Source: Flavobacteriales bacterium
GTDB taxonomy: Bacteria; Bacteroidota; Bacteroidia; Flavobacteriales; Flavobacteriaceae
Length of the DNA stretch: 46,517 bases
Direction: 5' to 3'
Assembly (NCBI GenBank): GCA_024643405.1
Contig: JAHENA010000013.1
Span: 1 to 46,517 of the forward strand
In this document: piece by piece, positions 7,064 to 18,197 of the stretch
Position numbering within the stretch: the stretch's first letter is position 1
How the letters are laid out: every line of letters starts with the position of its first letter
Made by a program: the position numbers and the translations under genes
The notes under the pieces: model-generated
What the model saw: only the letters and a program-made list of their open reading frames with translations
Database searches by the model: none
Told to the model about the DNA's origin: nothing

Positions 7064-9307
7064 TCAATTAATTTGAACAGAAACTTCAGCTTTTATATCT
7101 CTTGAAGAATTGCCTATTCTAAAATTGTAAATCCCAGATTCTACAACCCACTTTTTTAAACCAACATCATAATAAGCCAACTCTTTTACAGGAAGGGCAA
7201 GAGTAACGGTTGCAGTCTGCCCTTTTTTTACCAATACTTTTTCAAAACCTTTAAGTTCCTGAGCAGCTCTCTCTACTTTCGATTCTTTTTTTGACGAATA
7301 CACTTGAACCACTTCTTTACCATCCATGTTCCCAGTATTAATGACATCTACAGTAACATAAATGATTTCGTTTTCTGAATAAGGTTCCTTTTTATCTAAA
7401 CGAACATTATTTATATCAAAGCTTGTATATGATAACCCATAACCAAACGGATATAAAGGTTCAACATTTTTGGTATCAAACCAACGATAGCCCACCAGAA
7501 TACCTTCAACATAAGAAACTGTTTGATCTCCAGGAAAACTTTTGGTTGCATGCGCTGGAGAATCCATTAGACTTTTAGGCATGGTCCAAGGCAACTTACC
7601 AGAAGGATTTACATGACCCAATAAAACATCGGCTAAAGCATTACCTCCTTCTGAACCGTTAAACCAACTCCATACCAGCGTAGAAGATTTTTCCTTGATA
7701 TTATTGATGTCAAATGGCGCTCCCGCAATCATCACTACTATGGTATTCGGGTTTACGGCTAACACTTTCTCAATCAATGTATCTTGACCAAATGGCAATT
7801 CTAAATCCTCTCTATCTGAAGCTTCAGTTTCATAATCGCGGTTGGAACCTGCAAAAATAATAGTCATATCAGAATTTTTAGCGGCCATTAATGCTTCTTC
7901 AACTAATTTAGAATCCAATTCATCAATAGTTTGAGCTCTTTCTTGAGTCACATCACCAAACTTCGCTTCTTTTTTTGGGGCATATCTTTCTTGGTAACCT
8001 TCGGCATAATTAATCTTTACAGACGCTGGAAGTCTGTTTTGCAAACCTTCCAAAGGTGTAACTTCTCTTTTGGTCTTTACGCCGGCTCCAAATCCACCTA
8101 AGGCATTTTTCTTGGTAGCGTTAGCTCCAATGACAGCTATAGAACTAATCTTTGAAGTATTTAATGGCAATAAATTTTTGTCGTTTTTAAGTAAGACCAC
8201 TGATTCCGATGCAATAGTATATGCATCTTTAAAATGAGCTTCTGTATTAATGCTACCTTTGGCGCGTGATTCACCACCCATACTTTTTAATGTGTACATG
8301 AGTTGTAAAATGCGTTTGACATGCTTGTCTATTTCTGCCTCTGAAATTTCACCTGCCTTTACTGCCTCGATTAAAGGATCTGCTAAAAAGAATTCATTGA
8401 ATGGTTTAGGCGTTCCCATTTCAATATCTAATCCGCTATTTAATGAATTTACAGAGGTATGAACCGCCGCCCAATCAGATATTACCACGCCCTCAAAACC
8501 CCATTCGCCTTTTAAAACTTCATTTAACATATGATTGTTTTCGCATAAATATTCTCCCCTAAATTTGTTATAAGCGCCCATAATACTATAAGCCTTCGCT
8601 TCTTTTACAGCAGCCTCAAATACCGGTAAATAAATTTCACGCAGCGCCCGCTCATCAATTTGTACATCTACAAAATCTCTATTGGTTTCCTGGTTATTGG
8701 CGGCATAATGCTTTACGCAAGCAGCGACATCATTATCTTGAATCCCAACAATAAATGGCACTGCCAATTTCTTATTTAAAAAAGGGTCTTCCGTAAGATA
8801 CTCATAAGTTCTACCTCCTAAAGGTGTTCTTATAATATTAATAGCAGGCGATAATATAACATCTTTTTCTCTGGCTCTGCACTCTTCACCCACACTATTC
8901 CCAAAAGTATATGCTAATTGAGGATTCCAAGTAGCCGAAAGTCCGGCACCTGCAGGATAATAGGTAGCAAAATCATTATCTAATCCGGCCGGAGCCCAGG
9001 AATATCTTGAAATCTCTTCACGTACTCCTAATGGGCCGTCTGCCATTTTTAATTCCGGCACACCCAAACGTTCAATCCCTGCTGTAGTAAACATGCTGGT
9101 TCCGTGAAGCATTCCTGATTTTTCTTGTAAGGTCATTTGGCTGATTATACTATCAATCATGGCATCATAATTATGAGTGATGGATTTGCCTAAATAACTT
9201 TCAGATGTGGTTACTTGAGCAGCATCCGATTTTTTATCTTTAGCATTTTCACAGGAAGAAAAAAGAAATACTGCTGCCATTGATAAAACAATGATTTTAT
9301 TAGTCAT
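7064..9307 (-). CDS. GH3 family glycoside hydrolase (beta-glucosidase-like), lipoprotein
   Basis: About 747 residues. The N-terminus ends in a lipobox with Cys19 (FLFSSC), so it should be membrane-anchored, facing the periplasm or surface. Domain order is the classic three-domain GH3: barrel (about 50-360, with KHYAANNQE and GVVISDWAAV; Asp278 is the expected nucleophile), alpha/beta sandwich (about 385-600, SVVLLKNDKNLLPL) and a C-terminal fibronectin-III-like domain (about 665-745). GH3 enzymes release terminal beta-linked glucose, xylose or related sugars; the specificity here is unknown. It is the most distal gene of the minus-strand PUL arm and is separated from galT by 346 bases, so it probably has its own promoter. 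Confidence 0.88.
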   Translation of the reverse strand: MTNKIIVLSMAAVFLFSSCENAKDKKSDAAQVTTSESYLGKSITHNYDAMIDSIISQMTLQEKSGMLHGTSMFTTAGIERLGVPELKMADGPLGVREEISRYSWAPAGLDNDFATYYPAGAGLSATWNPQLAYTFGNSVGEECRAREKDVILSPAINIIRTPLGGRTYEYLTEDPFLNKKLAVPFIVGIQDNDVAACVKHYAANNQETNRDFVDVQIDERALREIYLPVFEAAVKEAKAYSIMGAYNKFRGEYLCENNHMLNEVLKGEWGFEGVVISDWAAVHTSVNSLNSGLDIEMGTPKPFNEFFLADPLIEAVKAGEISEAEIDKHVKRILQLMYTLKSMGGESRAKGSINTEAHFKDAYTIASESVVLLKNDKNLLPLNTSKISSIAVIGANATKKNALGGFGAGVKTKREVTPLEGLQNRLPASVKINYAEGYQERYAPKKEAKFGDVTQERAQTIDELDSKLVEEALMAAKNSDMTIIFAGSNRDYETEASDREDLELPFGQDTLIEKVLAVNPNTIVVMIAGAPFDINNIKEKSSTLVWSWFNGSEGGNALADVLLGHVNPSGKLPWTMPKSLMDSPAHATKSFPGDQTVSYVEGILVGYRWFDTKNVEPLYPFGYGLSYTSFDINNVRLDKKEPYSENEIIYVTVDVINTGNMDGKEVVQVYSSKKESKVERAAQELKGFEKVLVKKGQTATVTLALPVKELAYYDVGLKKWVVESGIYNFRIGNSSRDIKAEVSVQIN

Positions 9308-9653
9308 TTAATGAATCTTTGAGTTAATAATAGTTTCAATGATATTATTTCCACAACATTTAAAACAATATTTATTTTAAATTTTTAAGCAAGAAACAGT
9401 TAAAAGTACGAACAAAATTTTACTTTAACATTTATACAATTAAGCTTTTTTATTAATAAATTATTATAGAGTTTCTTTTTAACAGATTCTTCCTGATGTA
9501 ATCATACTATATTAGATTGGCAAGACAGAATATATAAATTCCCTTTTACTAAACAGGGCTAAAAAAAAGACATTCATTAATACATAAATTAAAAGAATAT
9601 GTTTTGATTTCATATTTTTAATTTATTCATCCTTGTATTTAAAAAACTAATTT
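9308..9653. other. AT-rich intergenic region between GH3 and galT
   Basis: 346 bases without a credible gene. Very AT-rich with runs of A and T. It should hold the GH3 promoter and the end of the gal transcript, but I found no exact TAnnTTTG element on the minus strand and no strong hairpin with a T run. Confidence 0.5.
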
Positions 9654-10673
9654 TTATACTAATTCCCTTAACCTTTGAGCGGCAATTTCAGCAGTGATAT
9701 CCCTTTGTGGTGAACCAAACATCTCATATCCAACCATAAACTTTTTAACAGTGGCGCTTCTGAGTAGCGGTGGGTAAAAACTCATATGCCAGTGCCAATG
9801 CTTATTTTCTTCTCCATTAGTTGGTGCTTGATGTATCCCACTCGAATATGGAAACGACGTATTGAACAATCTATCATACGCTTTAGTTATGACTGAAATA
9901 GCTTCTGAAAAATGATTGGCTTCAGAATCTGTCATTTCCAAAATACTTTTTTGAGCTTGTTTTGGTATAATCATGGTTTCAAATGGCCAAATAGCCCAAA
10001 ATGGAACCAGTACAACAAATGCACCATTTTCATAAATAATACGTTCTTGAAGCTCTAATTCTTTTTTTAAGTAATCAACTAAAAGACTGCTTCCGAATTT
10101 ATTATAATAGATGCGTTGTTGTGACTCTTTCTTCTCTACTTCATTGGGAAGTGTTGATTGGCTCCAGATCTGTCCATGTGGATGTGGGTTGCTGCATCCC
10201 ATCACGGCCCCTTTGTTTTCAAATATTTGAACATAATTGATGTTAGAAATGGCACCTAGGGTTTTATACTCCTCTTGCCAGGCCTCAACTACTTTTTGAA
10301 TACCTTGAATACTCATATCTGCCAGACTTTTAGAATGGTCTGGACTAAAACAAATGACCTTACAAATACCTTGCTCAATGTGTGCTTCGAGCAACCCCTC
10401 TTTTACGATAAACGGCTTTGTTTCATTTTGTAATGCCGCAAAATCATTGGTAAAAACAAAAACATCGTCATAGTTGGGATTAATCTCTCCATTGATTCTT
10501 TTATTTCCTGCACACAAATAACAACTTGAGTCGTAGGCTGGTCTTATTTCTTTTGATAGTGCTTCATTTTGTCCTTGCCATGGTCGTTTGGCACGATGTG
10601 GTGAGACTAAAACCCATTCTCCTGTTAAAATATTCAATCGCTTGTGTGAGTAATCTTGTAAATTATTATTCAT
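9654..10673 (-). CDS. galT: Galactose-1-phosphate uridylyltransferase
   Basis: Cytoplasmic Leloir enzyme that exchanges UMP between UDP-glucose and galactose-1-phosphate. 339 residues, the normal length. The N-terminal RLNILTGEWVLVSPHRAKRPWQG is characteristic. SSCYLCAGNKR holds the metal-binding cysteine pair. The active-site HxHxQ motif is in SNPHPHGQIWSQ. The C-terminal part has HWHWHMSFYPP, also conserved. It is the last gene of a galM-galK-galT operon, 24 bases after galK. Its placement among galactosidases strongly suggests that galactose is a main product of this PUL. Confidence 0.96.
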   Translation of the reverse strand: MNNNLQDYSHKRLNILTGEWVLVSPHRAKRPWQGQNEALSKEIRPAYDSSCYLCAGNKRINGEINPNYDDVFVFTNDFAALQNETKPFIVKEGLLEAHIEQGICKVICFSPDHSKSLADMSIQGIQKVVEAWQEEYKTLGAISNINYVQIFENKGAVMGCSNPHPHGQIWSQSTLPNEVEKKESQQRIYYNKFGSSLLVDYLKKELELQERIIYENGAFVVLVPFWAIWPFETMIIPKQAQKSILEMTDSEANHFSEAISVITKAYDRLFNTSFPYSSGIHQAPTNGEENKHWHWHMSFYPPLLRSATVKKFMVGYEMFGSPQRDITAEIAAQRLRELV

Positions 10674-10697
10674 CTTGAAGATTAATGCTTTTTGGCA

Positions 10698-11846
10698 CTA
10701 ATTTATTATGCCTGTTCCATGAGAAAGCTCAACGGAATATATTGAACAGTCCTTTTTAAATTTATTTTTATACGCCTCTGAAACAAAAGTCTTAAATGAT
10801 TCTGTTTCTGCTTTTGCAATCAAGTTAATAGTACAGCCCCCAAAACCACCACCCATCATTCTCGCTCCTAAAACATGTTTATTAGCTTTTGCTTGTTCTA
10901 CTAAAAAATCAAGTTCTTCACAACTAACTTTATATTGTTTACTTAAGCCAATATGTGAAGCATAAATTAATTCACCTAAGGTTTTTAAGTCTCCTGCTTC
11001 CATAGCTTTAGAGGCTTGGATAGCACGATTGTTTTCCTGGATAACATATAAGGCTTTTTGATAGTTTTCTGGGGTAACTTTATCTCTTATAGATTCTAAA
11101 TCATATTCCGTAGCATCTCTTAATGCTTTAACTTTTAACATGTTTGATATAGATTCACAAACCGAGCGTCTGTCATTATAGGCACTATCAGATAAACTAT
11201 GTTTAACATTGGTGTTTATCAAAATGAGTTCATGGTCTTTAAAGTTGATTTCATAGGGCTTTGATTGTACTGTCCTACAATCAAGCAATAAGGCATGATT
11301 CTCAATACCAAACATACTGGCGTATTGGTCCATAATACCACATTTTACACCTACATAATTATGTTCTGCCTTTTGGGAAATTAATATCATCTCTTCTTTT
11401 GTTAATCCTAAATCGAAGAGTTCATTGAGCCCAAAAACCACACTATTTTCAAGTGCTGCCGAAGAAGACATGCCTGCACCTCCCGGTATATCGCCACCAA
11501 AAGCAATATTAAAATTTCCAATAGTTTTACTTCTATTTTGAAGTTCAGCAACCACGCCAAATACATAATTCTCCCAATAACCTTCTGCAGCAGGTTTTAG
11601 ATCATGCAAAGAAAACTTTACAATTTCTTCTTTATCAACTGCAAAAGCTCTGGAGGCATTTGAATCACTCTTTCCTATAGCAGCCACAATCCCTTTATTT
11701 ACTGCGGCTGGAAACACAAATCCGTCATTATAATCTGTATGTTCTCCTATAATGTTAATTCTACCAGGGGAAAATATCATTAAAGGTTCTATTTTAAAAG
11801 TTTCGAGAAAACTAGTTTTTATCTTATTAATTAGAGCGGTATTCAT
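10698..11846 (-). CDS. galK: Galactokinase
   Basis: GHMP-family kinase that phosphorylates alpha-D-galactose at C1 with ATP. 382 residues. The galactokinase signature is PGRINIIGEHTDYNDGFVFP. The ATP-binding GHMP loop is GGAGMSSSAALENS. The third motif is MMGGGFGGCTINLI near the C-terminus. DQYASMFG carries the conserved catalytic-site Asp region. It sits 9 bases after galM and 24 before galT, in one operon. Length and motifs are complete, so it should be functional. Confidence 0.96.
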   Translation of the reverse strand: MNTALINKIKTSFLETFKIEPLMIFSPGRINIIGEHTDYNDGFVFPAAVNKGIVAAIGKSDSNASRAFAVDKEEIVKFSLHDLKPAAEGYWENYVFGVVAELQNRSKTIGNFNIAFGGDIPGGAGMSSSAALENSVVFGLNELFDLGLTKEEMILISQKAEHNYVGVKCGIMDQYASMFGIENHALLLDCRTVQSKPYEINFKDHELILINTNVKHSLSDSAYNDRRSVCESISNMLKVKALRDATEYDLESIRDKVTPENYQKALYVIQENNRAIQASKAMEAGDLKTLGELIYASHIGLSKQYKVSCEELDFLVEQAKANKHVLGARMMGGGFGGCTINLIAKAETESFKTFVSEAYKNKFKKDCSIYSVELSHGTGIIN

Positions 11847-11855
11847 GGCTTTTAT

Positions 11856-12758
11856 TTAATTATTATCTATTTTGAGATTCCAACCTATTCTATAAGTTTC
11901 ATTAGGTTGTAATGTTTTTAATCCAATACCATTATTAAAACTGTCTGAAACTCCTGTTGTGGGTTCTATGGCTATGGTATTTTTATGAAGTGGTGTGTAA
12001 ATTTGTAGAAAACTGTCTTCTTCAGTAGAAGTTAATTTTAAAATATATTCTGGCGTAAGAAATGCTACCTCATTAGAATTTAAAACATAACAATCATCAA
12101 ATGTTTGCTCTTTAATTTCTATACTTCCAATAGGTTCAATATAAGAGATTTCTTTTGTAATGTTTCGTTCATCCAGGACTGTTTTTTTATTACAATCAAA
12201 TATAAGTGAGCTCTTAGACAGGTCACTACTTAAAAAATAAGGATGCCAGCCTAATGTAAAAGGAAAAGTTTTAGAATCGGTATTCGTGATTTCAATATTT
12301 AATTCAATCATATTGGGGGTTAAAATATACTCTAACTGAATTGTATAGGTATACGGAAATCCTTGAGATTCATTTTCTTCTCGATAAAGCAGTGTTACTG
12401 ACGCAAATTCATCACTTGTTTCCTGATTTGATACCACAAAAGTTTTGTTGTAAACCAATCCATGAAGCGCATTATTTTCTTCCTTTTGATTGATGTCAAA
12501 ATGATAGGTCTTTGCTTTAAACCGGTATGTACCATCTTTTACTCTATTAGCAAATGGAAATAAAATTGAAGAAGCATAGGTTTTATCATAGGTCAATGGG
12601 CACAAATCTTTTATCAACTCATGCGAGTTTAAAAACAATTCTTGCAGGCTTGCGCCCTGATTTAAATATATTTTTGCTCGTGAGATTTTAAACGAATCTT
12701 CAATTAATAGATAATTTTGATTGTTTTTTGAATTTTTAATATGATTTATCTTATACAA
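11856..12758 (-). CDS. galM: Aldose 1-epimerase (galactose mutarotase)
   Basis: 300-residue beta-sandwich epimerase that converts beta-D-galactose, the form released by beta-galactosidases, to the alpha form used by GalK. The substrate-site segments are NALHGLVYNKTF, FTLGWHPYFLS with the catalytic His, and AIEPTTGVSDSFNNG with a likely catalytic Glu. It belongs to the shorter YeaD/LacX-like branch by appearance. The start is a TTG at 12756-12758; no in-frame ATG lies near the expected N-terminus (MYKINHIKN). First gene of galM-galK-galT. The weak start codon may lower its translation relative to galK. Confidence 0.88.
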   Translation of the reverse strand: MYKINHIKNSKNNQNYLLIEDSFKISRAKIYLNQGASLQELFLNSHELIKDLCPLTYDKTYASSILFPFANRVKDGTYRFKAKTYHFDINQKEENNALHGLVYNKTFVVSNQETSDEFASVTLLYREENESQGFPYTYTIQLEYILTPNMIELNIEITNTDSKTFPFTLGWHPYFLSSDLSKSSLIFDCNKKTVLDERNITKEISYIEPIGSIEIKEQTFDDCYVLNSNEVAFLTPEYILKLTSTEEDSFLQIYTPLHKNTIAIEPTTGVSDSFNNGIGLKTLQPNETYRIGWNLKIDNN

Positions 12759-12929
12759 TACTTTTATGTTGTAAGGTTATTTATCTACAAATTTCTATAA
12801 TTAAAATAATATCCCTGAGGTTATATTGTTCAAATAGTACTTTAAATAAATCAATTATTAAACATTGTTTAAATGTATTAAAATTTCCTGCTTAATGCAT
12901 ATGATAATTTGTAATAGTATTAATAATAA

Positions 12930-14057
12930 TCATTTTTTAAAAATGGATAAGTTCCAAGAGTCCTTCCATTCCAAAAAGGGCAGATTATTTTTAAATTTTA
13001 TAGGTAACCATACATAACTACCATCAATTGGATTCTCTGGACGCCAGCGATCTGCCGCAAAAATAAAGGCATCCTTCTTACCATAAACAGGAATAACAAA
13101 AGTGCTTTGCGACCAAAATGTATTATTTTTTTCTTCCCTATCACCTCTACAAGGGTTACCCACAAACTCCCATTCTCCCATTATACTTTTTGAAACAGCT
13201 AGTCTTGCTGGATTTGGTTTCCAACCTGTAAGATCTGAAGTAAACATGAAATAATGATTCCCTTTTTTAAATATTGCAGGGGCTTCGTTTCGACCTCCTG
13301 GAAAAATTCTAATAAACTCTTTAGTCAGAGATAAATAATCATCTGATAATTTCGAAATTAATAAGGTTTGGTTTTCTTCTGAAGCCGTAATATGATAAGC
13401 TGTGTCATCTTCATCAACAAATATGGTCATATCTCTAGACATTTGTCCCATTTCATAATCTCGCTTAAAATAGGCTCCGCCTATTATTTTTTGTTTGTTT
13501 TTTTCATCCTTTACATTATCAACTAACTCTGCATTCTCTAGTTGTTCCGTTGAAAAGTTAGTAGGCAAACTATTTGGATGCAACCTAAAACTGGTGATAT
13601 ACTTAAATGGCCCTGTAACATAATCTGAGACAGCAATCCCGGCTAAAGCGGATTGATAACTCTGACCTTTTAATTCATGATGAAACCACATGACAAATTT
13701 CTTGTTTTTTTTATTATAAACAACCTTAGGGCGTTCGAGAGTACAGCCCTTTTGAAACATGCTTATAGTATCTTCATGCATTTTTAAAACAATGCCCTCG
13801 TCCTTCCAATTATATAAATCCTTCGAACTGTAAGCGTGAATACCAACCATAGCTCTATTTCCAAGTTCTCCGGATATTTTGTGTTCTCCAAACCAATAAT
13901 AAGTCTCATTATAATATAAAAAGCCACCACCATGAGCATTGATATGTACGCCATTATTATCTGGCCATATTTCACCAGGTTTAAACGTTTTTAATCTTGG
14001 TTGCGCAAATGTGCTGCATGTAACAAATAGAAATAGTATTTTTATGAATTGTTTCAA
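12930..14057 (-). CDS. GH43 glycoside hydrolase, exo-beta-1,3-galactanase-like
   Basis: 375 residues with a signal peptide (MKQFIKILFLFVTCSTFAQ). The five-bladed propeller fold of GH43 is suggested by GVHINAHGGGFLYYNETYYWFGEHK-type blade motifs, CTLERPKVVYN (Glu108), an SRDMTIFVDEDDTAYH blade, TASEEN (Glu227/228), NEAPAIFKKG, TGWKPNPAR and WSQSTFV (Gln317). This set resembles GH43 subfamilies 24/34. In characterised subfamily-24 exo-beta-1,3-galactanases a Gln replaces the usual Asp base, and Gln317 may be that residue. An arabinofuranosidase role (subfamily 34) is the main alternative. The start is a TTG preceded directly by an in-frame TAA. It ends 14 bases downstream of the GH2 beta-galactosidase gene, in the same operon. 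Confidence 0.75.
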   Translation of the reverse strand: MKQFIKILFLFVTCSTFAQPRLKTFKPGEIWPDNNGVHINAHGGGFLYYNETYYWFGEHKISGELGNRAMVGIHAYSSKDLYNWKDEGIVLKMHEDTISMFQKGCTLERPKVVYNKKNKKFVMWFHHELKGQSYQSALAGIAVSDYVTGPFKYITSFRLHPNSLPTNFSTEQLENAELVDNVKDEKNKQKIIGGAYFKRDYEMGQMSRDMTIFVDEDDTAYHITASEENQTLLISKLSDDYLSLTKEFIRIFPGGRNEAPAIFKKGNHYFMFTSDLTGWKPNPARLAVSKSIMGEWEFVGNPCRGDREEKNNTFWSQSTFVIPVYGKKDAFIFAADRWRPENPIDGSYVWLPIKFKNNLPFLEWKDSWNLSIFKK

Positions 14058-14071
14058 TTAATGTTTTGTAA

Positions 14072-17263
<3,192 letters not shown>

Positions 17264-17270
17264 TCAAATA

Positions 17271-18179
17271 TTAATTTATATAATTATTTACTCGCAACCA
17301 GGCCTCACAATGTTTTGTCCAATTTTGACTGGTTCCTGTGTTTCCTAATCCAAAACCATGCTTTCCATCTTGGTAAATATGAAGCTCTGCTGAAATTTTA
17401 CTGTTTTTTAATGCTAAATAATAGGCAAGAGTATTTTCAACAGGCACGCCATTATCATTTGTAGCATGCACCAAAAAGGCACATGGGGTTAATGAATCTA
17501 CCTGTTTTTCATTTGAAAACTTATCAACTAGCTCACTAGAAGGATTAATGCCTAAAAGTCTGTTTCTTGAGCCTTTATGAGCTATTTTTTCATCCATTGA
17601 AATAACAGGGTACACTAAAATAGAAAAATTGGGTTTTGCAGAAGTACTATCTATTGGCCTATATACTAGATCATCATAATGGGTTGATGAGGTAGAAGCA
17701 AGATGACCACCTGCAGAAAACCCAATAACACCAATCTTATTCGTATTTAAATGCCATTTTTCTGCCTGTCGTCTTATATATCTAATAGATTCTTGAGCAT
17801 CTTGTAATGGTCCAATAGACTTATCTTGCATAATACTATCATTTGGTAATCTGTATTTTAAAACAAATGCGGTGATACCAAGGGTATTTAACCATTCCGC
17901 AACCTTATAGCCTTCTTTATTTATTGCTAAATAGGCATAACCACCCCCAGGACAAATAACCATGGAAGTTCCGTTTGGTTTTTCTGGTATAAAAACGGTG
18001 AGCGTTGGATTTTTTACATGGCTTACTCTATCTAATTTTGTATCTGTAATTTCATTATAATTTGTGTTTTCAAGAGCATTTGGAACTCCCGATGGCCATA
18101 ATTCTATTTCTTGGCTTTGAGCCAATGAAAAACTTGTAAAAACTATTGATAAGATTAGTAAACTAATGTTTTTTTTCAT
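17271..18179 (-). CDS. Secreted alpha/beta-hydrolase carbohydrate esterase
   Basis: 302 residues with a signal peptide ending near SLAQS. It carries the alpha/beta-hydrolase elements: oxyanion-hole motif CPGGGYAYLA, nucleophile Ser155 in GFSAGGHLAS, an acid-turn region in VHATNDNGVPVEN, and the catalytic His in GKHGFGLG. This pattern matches the BD-FAE/acetyl-xylan-esterase-like group often found in PULs, which removes acetyl or feruloyl esters from glycans. Between two GH2 genes with 18-19-base gaps, it suggests that the target glycan is acylated. The exact ester is not readable from sequence. Confidence 0.8.
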   Translation of the reverse strand: MKKNISLLILSIVFTSFSLAQSQEIELWPSGVPNALENTNYNEITDTKLDRVSHVKNPTLTVFIPEKPNGTSMVICPGGGYAYLAINKEGYKVAEWLNTLGITAFVLKYRLPNDSIMQDKSIGPLQDAQESIRYIRRQAEKWHLNTNKIGVIGFSAGGHLASTSSTHYDDLVYRPIDSTSAKPNFSILVYPVISMDEKIAHKGSRNRLLGINPSSELVDKFSNEKQVDSLTPCAFLVHATNDNGVPVENTLAYYLALKNSKISAELHIYQDGKHGFGLGNTGTSQNWTKHCEAWLRVNNYIN

Positions 18180-18197
18180 GTTCTAAAATTTAAAAAA

